DNA of 64,000 nucleotides, taken from assembly GCA_038235275.1 (NCBI GenBank), contig JBBSUC010000015.1:43654-107653 (forward strand), read 5' to 3'. The number at the start of each line of letters is the position of its first letter. Positions within the stretch are counted from its first letter, which is position 1. Origin of the DNA: Persicitalea sp038235275 (GTDB lineage: Bacteria; Bacteroidota; Bacteroidia; Cytophagales; Spirosomataceae). The notes under the pieces were generated by a model, which worked only from the letters and a program-made list of their open reading frames with translations, ran no database searches and had not been told where the DNA came from. Made by a program: the position numbers and the translations under genes. This document shows positions 17,342 to 26,573 of the stretch, in pieces.

Positions 17342-18430
17342 ATGAAGTGTTCAAAAATTATTTTGCTGGCGCTTTCCTTATTTGTGGTGCTCGGCTTGGG
17401 CCAATGTTCTAAAAACCACAACGGGTCCGTGGGTTTGAAGAATGATTCAGGAAAGGCGGCGGTTCAGGCCAACATTTTTCCCGGCCAGGAGTGGAAGGAC
17501 ACGGATGGAAACGCGATCAATGCCCACGGCGGGGGCGTTTACTTTGAGAAGGGATTTTACTACTGGTACGGCGAACACAAGTTCCCCGGTAGTTCCGAGC
17601 AGAAAGGCGCGGCGGATGGCGGGATGCACTGTTATCGGTCGAAGGATTTGATGAATTGGAAAGATTTCGGCGTCGTGCTACCCGTCGATCAAGACGATCC
17701 AACCAGCGATATTGCCTATGGCTGTATTTTTCAGCGGCCCAAGGTGGTGTACAACCGACGCACCAAAAAATACGTCGCCTACTTCAAGCTTTTCCTCAAA
17801 GGAGCGGGTTACGCGGTCTGCCACACGGGTGTGGGTACGGCAGATAGTCCTACCGGGCCGTTTGCGTATCAGGGCAAATTTTTGGCCGCTTCGGAGGCGG
17901 GTTCCGGTGATTTTGCCCTGTTCCAGGAATCCAACGGCGATTTGTACCACTTCGCCGTCCGCAAAACTGACCGACTCCTGGTGAAAGCTAAAATGGCCGA
18001 TGACTATATGAAGCCCGCCACGGACTACGTCATCTGCCCCGGCATCACGAAAAATACGGAGGCTCCGGCCATCCTGCTCCGATCGGGAACCTTCCACCTG
18101 CTGGGTTCCGGTTCTTCGGGTTGGAATCCTAATCCTGCCCGCTACTTCACCAGCACCAGCCTCGACGGCCCCTGGACCGACCACGGCAACCCCACCCATG
18201 GCACCAACCCGACCAACGGCCTGGACTCGACCAAGACCTTAGGCGGACAATCGACCTATTTTGTTAAGGTTCAGGGTGCTGATAACAGGTATATAGCGAT
18301 GTTCGACGACTGGAAACCGAATAACCCCATCGACGGGCGGTACATCTGGCTCCCGCTTCGGGTGCAGAAGGATAGAATCTCAATTGATTGGACCGATCGG
18401 TGGAATTTGGGGTGGTTTAGCGCAAAATGA
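17342..18430 (+). CDS. GH43-like beta-propeller glycosidase lipoprotein
   Basis: This 362-residue protein has a lipoprotein signal (lipobox LGQC near residue 20), so it is likely anchored to a membrane. The body fits a five-bladed GH43-type propeller: GKxxYWYGEHK-like segment FYYWYGEHKF near residue 75, the SKDLMNWKDFGVVLP blade motif, RPKVVYNRRTKKYVAYFK, ADSPTGPFAYQGKF, the NTEAPAILLRSGTFHLLGS segment containing a likely catalytic Glu, and a final GGQSTYFVKV blade. The closest relatives I recall are GH43 subfamilies acting on galactosides or arabinosides. It is the last gene of the plus-strand operon and would trim side chains of the imported or surface-bound glycan. Confidence 0.8.
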   Translation: MKCSKIILLALSLFVVLGLGQCSKNHNGSVGLKNDSGKAAVQANIFPGQEWKDTDGNAINAHGGGVYFEKGFYYWYGEHKFPGSSEQKGAADGGMHCYRSKDLMNWKDFGVVLPVDQDDPTSDIAYGCIFQRPKVVYNRRTKKYVAYFKLFLKGAGYAVCHTGVGTADSPTGPFAYQGKFLAASEAGSGDFALFQESNGDLYHFAVRKTDRLLVKAKMADDYMKPATDYVICPGITKNTEAPAILLRSGTFHLLGSGSSGWNPNPARYFTSTSLDGPWTDHGNPTHGTNPTNGLDSTKTLGGQSTYFVKVQGADNRYIAMFDDWKPNNPIDGRYIWLPLRVQKDRISIDWTDRWNLGWFSAK

Positions 18431-18796
18431 ATCCAAACCGATACTTTGGTCTGAGCGGATGTACCTTCCTAAGAAAACCCGAATCACATTGCAGCTACAT
18501 TCTGAAAAACGTTTTCGGAATGCGAATAAAAATTTTCAGGACTTTCGCTGACCTATGGGGTGAAAACAACACACGAACTTTACTGCCAGTACGTGCACGG
18601 CATCGCCAAGGGGGCGGTGTGGTCAACTGTGTGGACTTTGATGATTTCCTATTTTTCGTTTTCCCCACAGACCGAAACAACAGCGGTCTTTAATTATTGC
18701 AGCAAATTACGATTGCCGTTGGATCAAAAGTGTATCTTGAGAAGATTACTGACAGAGCTAAGTATTTTAATTGCAAAATCGGGAACCAATATAGTG
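18431..18796. other. Non-coding gap between convergent GH43 and kinase genes
   Basis: I see no gene in these 366 bases; the short open frames have no recognisable sequence or signal. The one structured element is the hairpin at 18498-18522. Confidence 0.6.
18498..18522 (+). terminator. Possible terminator hairpin after the carbohydrate operon
   Basis: CATTCTGAAAA (18498-18508) pairs with TTTTCGGAATG (18512-18522) through 11 pairs, one of them G-U, around a 3-base loop. There is no clean T-run after it, so termination is uncertain. Confidence 0.35.
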
Positions 18797-19912
18797 TTAC
18801 TTCATCCACCCAAAATAAAAGGTACTTCCCTCTCCCAGTCTTGAGTCTATTCGTAAGCTTCCTCCCTGTTCTTCAATCAGAATTTTCAGAATGTTCAACC
18901 CGACACCCGTGCTACTTTCCTTTAGAGTTGATGTAGCCCTGCCTCGCTGGAATAGGTCGAAGATTACGGCCTGATCGTCGTCAGAAATGCCGGGTCCATT
19001 GTCTTTTAAAAAAAACTCTACTAAATCCCCTTTATCCTCGTAGCCGATTTCAATGAGGCCACTGGGTTTGTCATTGTATTTGACCGCATTACTAATCAGG
19101 TTCTGGAATACCTGCTGGAGCTTCATCCGCCGGGTATATAAGGTTGGCATTGAATCCTTAATCTGAATTTGAATATGCGGAGGGAGAAATAATAAACGGA
19201 TAATCTGTTGGGTCAGCGCCTTGGTGTCGACCAATTCAACCGTTTGCTGATCGACGCTCTTCTGTGAATAGTCCAGCAGATCATCAATCATATTAGACAT
19301 ATAGTACGCCGCTGACTTGGCTAGCCCTGTATATTCATCCACTTCATCCTGTAGGAGTGCACCTTCTTCCTGACGCATTTCCAATAATGATAGGATGGCA
19401 ATCAGGCCGGTCAGGGGCGACTTGAGATCGTGGGAAACGGTATAAACAAATCGCTCTAATTGCTTATTGATCCTGTCTAACTCGGAAGCGGTATTTCTTA
19501 GATTTTGCTGGTAAAAATAAAGTTTCTCAAAAACGGTTACTTTTGCCTTGGTTATATTGATATCCAGGGGTTTTTGTAAATAATCGACTGCTCCTTCCTG
19601 AAATCCTTTCAGTACGTACTGATCTTCTTTGCTTAGTGCCGTAACAAAAATGATGGAAATATCCCTTGTCTTAGGATTTGATTTCAGCAACTGAGCTACC
19701 TCAAAACCATCCATATCCGGCATTTGTACGTCCAGCATAATCAAACCAATCCGGTCGTTTTTGAGTACCTGCCTCAGGGCTACATTTCCAGATGACGCCT
19801 TGATAAAGGTTCGTCCTTCCTGAGCCAGCATCTCTTCAAGTGAGATCAGGTTTTCGGGGCGGTCATCTACCAGCAGGATTATAAATTCGTTCAATTGAGC
19901 AGGTATGTTCAT
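18797..19912 (-). CDS. Response regulator-histidine kinase (REC-HisKA-HATPase)
   Basis: This soluble 371-residue protein begins with a receiver domain (about 1-130; phospho-acceptor Asp about 60 in MLDVQMPDMDGFE), followed by a short helical linker, a HisKA dimerisation domain (about 145-215; His about 160 in VYTVSHDLKSPLTG) and an ATPase domain (N box NLISNAVKYND, G1 DNGPGISD, G2 STGVGLNIL). The order receiver-then-kinase means it is switched by an upstream phosphodonor and passes the signal on. Its start is 29 bases after the stop of the large hybrid kinase at 19942, so the two probably form one phosphorelay. No DNA-binding output is present. The target is unknown; the polysaccharide genes nearby are candidates. 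Confidence 0.9.
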   Translation of the reverse strand: MNIPAQLNEFIILLVDDRPENLISLEEMLAQEGRTFIKASSGNVALRQVLKNDRIGLIMLDVQMPDMDGFEVAQLLKSNPKTRDISIIFVTALSKEDQYVLKGFQEGAVDYLQKPLDINITKAKVTVFEKLYFYQQNLRNTASELDRINKQLERFVYTVSHDLKSPLTGLIAILSLLEMRQEEGALLQDEVDEYTGLAKSAAYYMSNMIDDLLDYSQKSVDQQTVELVDTKALTQQIIRLLFLPPHIQIQIKDSMPTLYTRRMKLQQVFQNLISNAVKYNDKPSGLIEIGYEDKGDLVEFFLKDNGPGISDDDQAVIFDLFQRGRATSTLKESSTGVGLNILKILIEEQGGSLRIDSRLGEGSTFYFGWMK

Positions 19913-19941
19913 AAAGCAACGTTAATCAAACAAAACAGCGT

Positions 19942-22900
19942 TTACTTGGACAGCCAGGCCTGTATGAGTTCGAACAGTTGTGTACTGTCAATGGGCTTGG
20001 TAATGTAATCGGAAGCACCTGCCTCAATGCATTTCTCCCGGTCGCCAGTCATTGCTTTTGCCGTAAGGGCTATCACCGGCAGGGATGAAAACCGGGGGTT
20101 GGCCCGAATGTGCCGTGTAGCCTCGTAGCCATCCATTTCGGGCATCATAATATCCATCAGGACAATGGCCGTGTCGGAATGCTCGTCAAGCTGAGCGAGG
20201 GCTTCCCGGCCATCACCCGCTGTAACCACCAGCATCTGATTTGCTTCCAGTAGAGTGCTTAGGGCAAATACGTTCCGCATATCGTCGTCGACGAGTAATA
20301 CTTTCCGACCCTGAAATACTGCCTGATTTATATCAGGCATGGTTGCTGCGGGTACGGCTGGCGGGCGGACCTGGGGTAGGGCGGTATGAACGGGTATGTC
20401 GCCTGTTTTATTAGTCAGTAGGTTGTCTGATAGCGCCGATGTATTGTCCCTCCCATTGCTTAGGTAACTTTTAATGGAAGATAGCACATTCTCCAGTTCT
20501 TTTTTTCCAACAGGTTTGGTAATATAGGACAGCCTATCGTCCCCTGAGGTTACTGGCCCATCCGTTGCCGAGATAATATGAATGGGGATATGGCTTAAGG
20601 TGTCATCGTTTTGAAGTATTTTAAGTAAATCCCAGCCATTCACTACGGGAAGACCCATATCCAAAATAATGGCTGAGGGTTTGTATTGCCTTGCGTACTC
20701 CAGGCCCTCATCGCCCCTCAAAGCAACAATCGTTTTGAAATTTTTATCCCGGGCAAACTCCTGAAGAATACCGGCAAAAGCCGAATCATCTTCAATAATG
20801 AGAATGATGTTATCATCCGGCTTTAGATCAGCCCGGTCATCCATGGGTGGGGATGGTTTAGTTGAGCCCGCAGAGGAGATTATGGTGTTTGATAATGAAC
20901 TATTAAGTGGGACTTGCTCCGAATTTGGCGCCACCACTAGCGGCAAATAAATTGTAAAGGTACTGCCAACGCCTACTTCGCTCTGTAAGCTGAATTCGCC
21001 ACCCAGCCTACGAACAAGTTCTTTACTAATTGATAAGCCAAGTCCCGTACCGCCAAATTTACGACTAATGGAACCATCAACCTGCTGAAAGGCTTCAAAA
21101 ATGATCTGCTGCTTTTCCGGCGAAATACCAATACCCGTGTCCGTGACGGAAATGGCCAGCAGTGGGTAATCGACTGACGGACTGGCAATCAGATGCCTGA
21201 CAGACTGATTGACTACATCCAGATCCAGCGTAACCGACCCGCCTTTTGGGGTAAATTTTACCGCATTAGAAAGCAGGTTTTTAATAATTTGTTCTACACG
21301 CTGTTTGTCAGTCCAGATAGTGTTTGGTACCTCATTTCCTATTTTAGTTGATAGATTTATCGCCTTCTCATTCGCTACAACGCCAAATAACTGGTTCATG
21401 TCTTCGGCAATATCAGCAATGGTAATCTGCTCAAACAGGAATTCTATTTTGCCTGCTTCTATCTTGGATAGATCCAGAATGTCGTTAATAAGTTCGAGCA
21501 GATCGGAGCCGGATTTATAAATAACATTGGCATATTCAATTTGCTTATCCACTAAATTCTGTTGTTTATTTTCGGCCAGGAGCCGGGCCAGAATTAGCAC
21601 ACTATTCAAAGGGGTACGGAGTTCGTGGGACATATTGGCCAGGAACTCCGACTTGAATTTACCACTTACTTCCAGTTCCTGAGCTTTTTTTGTCAGCTCC
21701 TGCTGGGCGTTCTCAACGGCTTTGTTGCGCTCCCGTAATTCGCTGTTTATCTGCTGTAGTTCTTCTTCCTGAACAATCAACTCCCGCTCCGATGCCTGTA
21801 ATACTTTGGCTTGCCGGGTTAGTTCGTTGTTTGATTCTTGAAGTACCTCCTGCTGATTTTCAAGCTTATCTTTTTGCTCCTGAACCTGCTCTAACAAGTT
21901 CAGCACTTTTTCATGATCACCCGCTGCGTTAATGGCCACAGCGATATTGTTGGCCACGGAGGTGAGCAGCAAAAGCGCCTGCTCGCCAAGTGGCCTGAAC
22001 GTAGCCAGTTCCATAATGCCTTTTAAGGATTTGTTATACCAAAGTGGTAAAAAAACAACCTGGCCGGGCTGTGCTTTACTACTACCCGCCTGAATTTCCC
22101 AAAAGTTGAGGGGTACGTCGTTCACTATGGTTGGCGTACGTTCCATAGCGGCCTGACCTACCAGCCCCTCGCCCAACTCATAGGTTTTCTGAATATGACC
22201 CGGTAGTGCTACGCGTGCATTTAACTGAAGATTATGGCTGGCTTCGCTGTAACAGTAAAAACCACTAGCTGGTAAATCCAGGTAAGTTGTGATTATCGTT
22301 AGAATGGATTGAGACAGCGAGGTAACGTCGCTAACCTGTTGCAGGTTATCATTGATAAGCGACATACCTGTAAGCAGCCAGTTTTTTTCGGTACTAAGGT
22401 GATTAAGATGTTCAAGTTCCTTATTGTTTTCCTGTAGGGTAGCCTGCGCCCTCCGGTTACTCCTAAACTCCTTGATGGTAAAATAAATAAGCGACAGAAC
22501 AATGAGTAAGGTTAGTAAAGCACTCAGAGTGAGTTTATAAATGGCCTGCTTGACCGACACCTCATTTTCACTCTTTCGTTGGGTCAGTAGCAGCCGCTCC
22601 GTTTGAATAACCTGTGCCAACTCCTTTTTAATTTTATCACTAAAGACTTTTTGCCGAACAACCAGATCGACAAACTCTTCCTGACTGTACTGAATGGGCT
22701 TGTTACGGGTCTGTTGATTCCAGAATACTAATAACGTTTCGACATTGGCATCAATCCGGTTTATTCGATCAGCCTGTAGTAGGTTGTCAGCCGTAAGTAC
22801 CTTTAGTTCGTCGATGGTCGAATTGATGCTCCGTAAGGCATTGTTGTATACATTCAGGAACTGCTTGAGGCCCGTGCTACGGTAGCGAACGCGCCCCGTT

Positions 22901-23085
22901 TCCATTTCATCAATCAGCTTCTCGATGGTTTTGGCTTGGTTCAGCACCTGATACGTATGTTCCACCCAGTTGCCTGCTTCCAACTGCCGCTGGAAGGTCT
23001 GGTAGGACAGCAGACCGCTCAGGAGGCCGAGCAGTATAGCAATGGAAAAACCTAAATATAGACGATTGGGTAATGAGAAATTCAT
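19942..23085 (-). CDS. Large hybrid sensor histidine kinase (CHASE3-like, GAF, HisKA, HATPase, two REC)
   Basis: This 1047-residue inner-membrane sensor has transmembrane helices at about 7-28 and 186-207 flanking a helical CHASE3-like periplasmic domain. A GAF domain (about 230-380), a long coiled coil (about 385-475, with repeated Q/E/L heptads), HisKA with His about 484 (NMSHELRTPLN), and an ATPase domain (NLLSNAVKFTPKGG, DTGIGISPE, GTGLGLSISKEL) follow. Two receivers come last: Asp about 809 in IILDMGLPVVNGWD and Asp about 977 in VLMDIMMPEMDGYEA. There is no HPt domain, so phosphate must pass through another protein. It is transcribed ahead of the REC-kinase at 18797 and divergent from the broken LTA-synthase-like gene. 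The signal sensed is unknown. Confidence 0.9.
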   Translation of the reverse strand: MNFSLPNRLYLGFSIAILLGLLSGLLSYQTFQRQLEAGNWVEHTYQVLNQAKTIEKLIDEMETGRVRYRSTGLKQFLNVYNNALRSINSTIDELKVLTADNLLQADRINRIDANVETLLVFWNQQTRNKPIQYSQEEFVDLVVRQKVFSDKIKKELAQVIQTERLLLTQRKSENEVSVKQAIYKLTLSALLTLLIVLSLIYFTIKEFRSNRRAQATLQENNKELEHLNHLSTEKNWLLTGMSLINDNLQQVSDVTSLSQSILTIITTYLDLPASGFYCYSEASHNLQLNARVALPGHIQKTYELGEGLVGQAAMERTPTIVNDVPLNFWEIQAGSSKAQPGQVVFLPLWYNKSLKGIMELATFRPLGEQALLLLTSVANNIAVAINAAGDHEKVLNLLEQVQEQKDKLENQQEVLQESNNELTRQAKVLQASERELIVQEEELQQINSELRERNKAVENAQQELTKKAQELEVSGKFKSEFLANMSHELRTPLNSVLILARLLAENKQQNLVDKQIEYANVIYKSGSDLLELINDILDLSKIEAGKIEFLFEQITIADIAEDMNQLFGVVANEKAINLSTKIGNEVPNTIWTDKQRVEQIIKNLLSNAVKFTPKGGSVTLDLDVVNQSVRHLIASPSVDYPLLAISVTDTGIGISPEKQQIIFEAFQQVDGSISRKFGGTGLGLSISKELVRRLGGEFSLQSEVGVGSTFTIYLPLVVAPNSEQVPLNSSLSNTIISSAGSTKPSPPMDDRADLKPDDNIILIIEDDSAFAGILQEFARDKNFKTIVALRGDEGLEYARQYKPSAIILDMGLPVVNGWDLLKILQNDDTLSHIPIHIISATDGPVTSGDDRLSYITKPVGKKELENVLSSIKSYLSNGRDNTSALSDNLLTNKTGDIPVHTALPQVRPPAVPAATMPDINQAVFQGRKVLLVDDDMRNVFALSTLLEANQMLVVTAGDGREALAQLDEHSDTAIVLMDIMMPEMDGYEATRHIRANPRFSSLPVIALTAKAMTGDREKCIEAGASDYITKPIDSTQLFELIQAWLSK

Positions 23086-23282
23086 TGGTCAACGACGGAT
23101 TAGGAGTGCTAATTACTATAGAGGGGTGTGTGCCACAAGTTATAAGCACCTATGCCGTAGGTATGCTGTGGTAGTAACTCTTAAAAGTTAAGCTTATGCC
23201 CCATTGGGCTTTTCTCAATAAAGGTCTGAAATTATTAGATTTTATCAAAAAAAATGTAAACTTTAGATAACTTTGCTTATTC

Positions 23283-25332
23283 ATAGCTACACTACGTATA
23301 AAGTTTGTTCCCAACCCAATAGATACGCAAAAACCGACCCATGCTGCCTCGTTTGCCGGACTTTCAATCGTCTGGTTAATTAGTATCATCATCTGCCGCA
23401 TTGGTGAGCTGGTCTATTACAGCCTGGTGCACGGTGTGCCTGGTGCTCTATTGACGACGGTAGCTGTCGCCTTTCTGGCGGATACTATTTATTTTTTGCA
23501 GAGCACATGTCTACTGTTTGTTATCTATTTTTTGCTGACGTTCTTGTCTGTCAAGCTAGCGCGGGTGGTTTATATTACCCTCTGCCTATCCCTGATTCTG
23601 GTACAGGTAGGGCTGACGATTTATTTTGGGGAAACATCCGTATTATTGGGCGCAGACCTGTATAGCTATTCGTCCGTGGAGATTAGTCAGACGGTCGGTG
23701 CAGCTGGTGGGCTGAGTATTGGCTTACTGGCAGTGCTGGTCGGTGTCATTGGGCTGGTCATTCTCATCTTTCAACTTGTGGTACACCGAATCCAGCTTGG
23801 ATCGGGTTGGGCGTTTGGGCTGGCAGGTCTGGGAGCGCTGGCCATTCTGTTCAATATAGGTGCGGGCAGTACGATGCCCGTGCTGGAAACAGAGTACGCC
23901 AACAATCTGGTCATCAATAAACCCGCTTATCTGGCCAGAGCAACCCTGGCACTATTTGATGATAATACGGACGACGGCGTGGATATTTATGCCGATGCCT
24001 ACATTGGTGATTTCGGGAAAACAGCCGGTGCAGCCAGTATGACATCCATTAATTATTTGGCCGAAAGTCGGTATCCTTTCCTGCACAAGGATGAAACACC
24101 GGATGTACTGGGTCCTTTTTTTAACACGGCACCCACTCCCCCTAACGTAGTCATAATTATTGTGGAAGGCTTGGGCCGGGCCTTTACCGGCCCCGATGCC
24201 TACTTGGGCAGTTTCACACCCTTTATCGACTCTCTGGCGCAGCAGAGTCTTTACTGGGAGAATTTTCTGAGCGAAGGTGGGCTGACGTTCGCTGTTCTAC
24301 CATCTATTGTGGGGTCGCTGCCGTTTGGGCAACAGGGCTTTGCTGATTTGGGAGCGCAGATGCCCGACCACCTTTCATTACCGGGCATTCTGAAAAAAAA
24401 ATGGGTATACGTCGGCTTTTTATTTTGGAGGTAGTGCGAAGTTTGACAACATGAGTACATTCCTTCGCAAAGAGGGCGTGGCCCGAATCATGGATGAACC
24501 GACCTATGGAGCTGGTTACCAGAAGATGCCTAGTGTCAATGGATTTACCTGGGGACATGGCGACAAAGATCTGTTCCGGCACTACCTCGCCCTAAACTCC
24601 CCCACCGATACCCAACCGAAGCTTCAGGTGCTGCTAACCCTATCGACGCACGATCCATTCCGGATTAATGAGCAGGATCGTTAGCTGCAGAAAGTTGAAC
24701 AACGGTTTGCCGCGCTGAACCTGACGGCTGACCAACAAAAGGATCGGCGTAACTACACTTATCAGTTTGCGTCCATCCTGTACACCGATGATGCACTTCG
24801 GGCATTTTTTGCGACCTACCGCAAACGACCTGACTTTGACCGGACTATTTTCCTGATTACCGGCGATCACCGGATGCCCGAGATTCCCATGACTACCAAA
24901 CTGGAGCGCTACCACGTGCCGCTGATTGTGTACTCGCCCCTGCTGAAGCGTCAGGCTACGTTCCGATCCGTTTCCTCCCATTTCGATATTACGCCAACGC
25001 TCCTGGCTTTTCTTGGTAAAAACTATACCCTGAAAACGCCCCCGGTAATAAGGTGGCTGGGAACTGGCATTGATACCACCCGCCAGTTCCAGAATGTTCA
25101 TACCTATCCACTCAAGATGACAAAAGCCGAGATGGTGGATTTTGTGATGGGACCGTACATGCTGAACCAGAGTACGCTGTACCAGATCAACAACAACATG
25201 AACCTCGAACTCATAAAAAAACCCGGTCAGTTAAGCCGGCTGAATGCAAGCTTCGATCTGTTTAAGCGAAAGAACGACCGACTTCAAAACAGTAAACTGC
25301 TGCCAGATTCCCTACTGAGAACGTATAATTAA
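23283..25332 (+). pseudogene. Broken LTA synthase/phosphoglycerol transferase family sulfatase-fold gene
   Basis: One long coding sequence is interrupted. An N-terminal membrane part (several helices) leads into a sulfatase-fold domain with VEGLGRAFTGPDAY, GGLTFAVLPSIVGSLPFG and, after the breaks, ITGDHRMPE. Lesion 1: a run of nine A at 24393-24401 shifts the frame; reading eight A restores KKNGYTSAFYFGGSAKFDN. Lesion 2: an in-frame TAG at 24682-24684, after which LQKVEQRFAALN continues in the same frame to 25332. Lesion 3, less sure: homologous-looking sequence starts upstream of the first usable start (GTG 23427), and an ATA at 23283 stands where an ATG would fit. Intact relatives move phosphoglycerol or phosphoethanolamine onto glycans outside the membrane. 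It faces the exopolysaccharide operon convergently and may once have decorated its product. Confidence 0.85.
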
Positions 25333-25371
25333 TGAGATCGTAGTGTCATTATACGCTTTTAAGGAAGTTTT

Positions 25372-26556
25372 TTACGGGCTGGAGGGGGGGATTTGGGCCA
25401 GTTTGCGGGCGTAGACATCTTCGAGGATGCGAGTGAGCATAGGCTGGTAGGCTCGCCAGAAAAACCCTTTCCGCTCCGTAAGTCCTTCGGTCATGTACGC
25501 AAACGGCGATAGCCACTCGATACCCCGAAAATAGGCCGATGACATGCTGATGGGATTGTCGCAGAAGTCACCCGCGAAGTAATAGAAACCGTAGTCAGGC
25601 TCGTCGTGCATGAGTATGGCCGGAAACCGGGTGGGCAGGCCATGATGGTTTAATTCCCGTTTCCCGGCTTCGTTGGGGTAAACTTCATAGCTGGCAATTT
25701 CCTGATTGATTCGTGGGTCGTAGGTGAGCACATCAAACCAGTAGGTATAGCGTATCCGGCGGGGAAGGCCAAATTTCGACTGGCCAACGTCCGAAGCCAG
25801 CATCTGTGGTACATTTCGGGCCAGGTGAATACCTTCTTCCAGAATAACAACGGCATCTTTATCAGATACATACACCAAACCGGATTTCGTGAACGGCCAT
25901 TGTCCTTTGTGCTGCCGCTTGTAGTTCCGAACCAGCCATGGCGGAATTTCCTGGTTAACGGTTGTGTCCAGCGAATCGAAATAACGACCAATCCAGCCCG
26001 TCCAGCGTACGCCAAACATTGATTCAAACTGATTACGGACGGCAGGTTCAGTGGGAGAATTGATGGCGTTGAATTCCGCAATAACCAGTTTATGGTTCTG
26101 TTTCATCATCGATAGAAAATCGACATCCTTCCGGCTCATGCCCCCATAAATAATACCGGAGCGTTCGGAGGGATTATCGCTCTGAAACCACTCCTGCCGA
26201 TAGATACCGTACGTATCGGTAAAATAAGTCAGGTCGCTGTCGCGGCTCAGCTGAGCCAGTTGCCGGTCAGAGAATTGTTCGAGTCCCTTAATCCGGTACC
26301 GCTGATTCTCCAGCGGAAAGAAGCCAAAATAGTCCTGGTCAATGCTGTAGCCGCGCTGTTTTGTTTTGGTAAAGCGCTGGTGATTCAACACCCAGGTCAG
26401 GGATATATGCTCCTGCCCATCGGGACGAAGCACGGTTTTATCAACAATGGCGGCCACCAACTGACGCTTAGGCGTCAGCCACCAGGCCAGCCACATCCAG
26501 AAGGGAATCAGGAGGATAAACACCGTAACAACGTAGAACAGATTTCTCTTACGCAT
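25372..26556 (-). CDS. Membrane-anchored protein of unknown function in exopolysaccharide operon
   Basis: I do not recognise this 394-residue protein. One N-terminal transmembrane helix (about 6-28) precedes a soluble, presumably periplasmic domain. The segments LTYFTDTYGIY, SGIIYGGMSRKDVDFLSMM, HKLVIAEFNAINSPTEPA and FESMFGVRWTGWIGRYF look like alternating strands and helices of a Rossmann or glutamine-amidotransferase-like fold. Near the C-terminus, FPAILMHDEPDYGFYYFAGDF is rich in acidic and aromatic residues that could bind sugar. It is the last gene of the operon, 17 bases after the TPR/YaiO barrel. Position suggests a periplasmic step in polysaccharide modification or export; no enzymatic activity can be assigned. 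Confidence 0.8.
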   Translation of the reverse strand: MRKRNLFYVVTVFILLIPFWMWLAWWLTPKRQLVAAIVDKTVLRPDGQEHISLTWVLNHQRFTKTKQRGYSIDQDYFGFFPLENQRYRIKGLEQFSDRQLAQLSRDSDLTYFTDTYGIYRQEWFQSDNPSERSGIIYGGMSRKDVDFLSMMKQNHKLVIAEFNAINSPTEPAVRNQFESMFGVRWTGWIGRYFDSLDTTVNQEIPPWLVRNYKRQHKGQWPFTKSGLVYVSDKDAVVILEEGIHLARNVPQMLASDVGQSKFGLPRRIRYTYWFDVLTYDPRINQEIASYEVYPNEAGKRELNHHGLPTRFPAILMHDEPDYGFYYFAGDFCDNPISMSSAYFRGIEWLSPFAYMTEGLTERKGFFWRAYQPMLTRILEDVYARKLAQIPPSSP

Positions 26557-26573
26557 GAAGCCGTGAGGTTAAG

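Noticed and set aside
18427..18844. Short open frames after the GH43-like gene
   Set aside because: No signal, domain or sensible composition; they overlap a hairpin and the 3' end of the kinase gene.
23341..23379. ATG at 23341 as start of the LTA-synthase-like gene
   Set aside because: It is in another frame and stops after 12 codons; the homologous frame has no ATG there.
24393..24401. A9 run as a programmed frameshift site
   Set aside because: The restored frame soon meets an in-frame TAG, so ordinary decay explains both lesions better.
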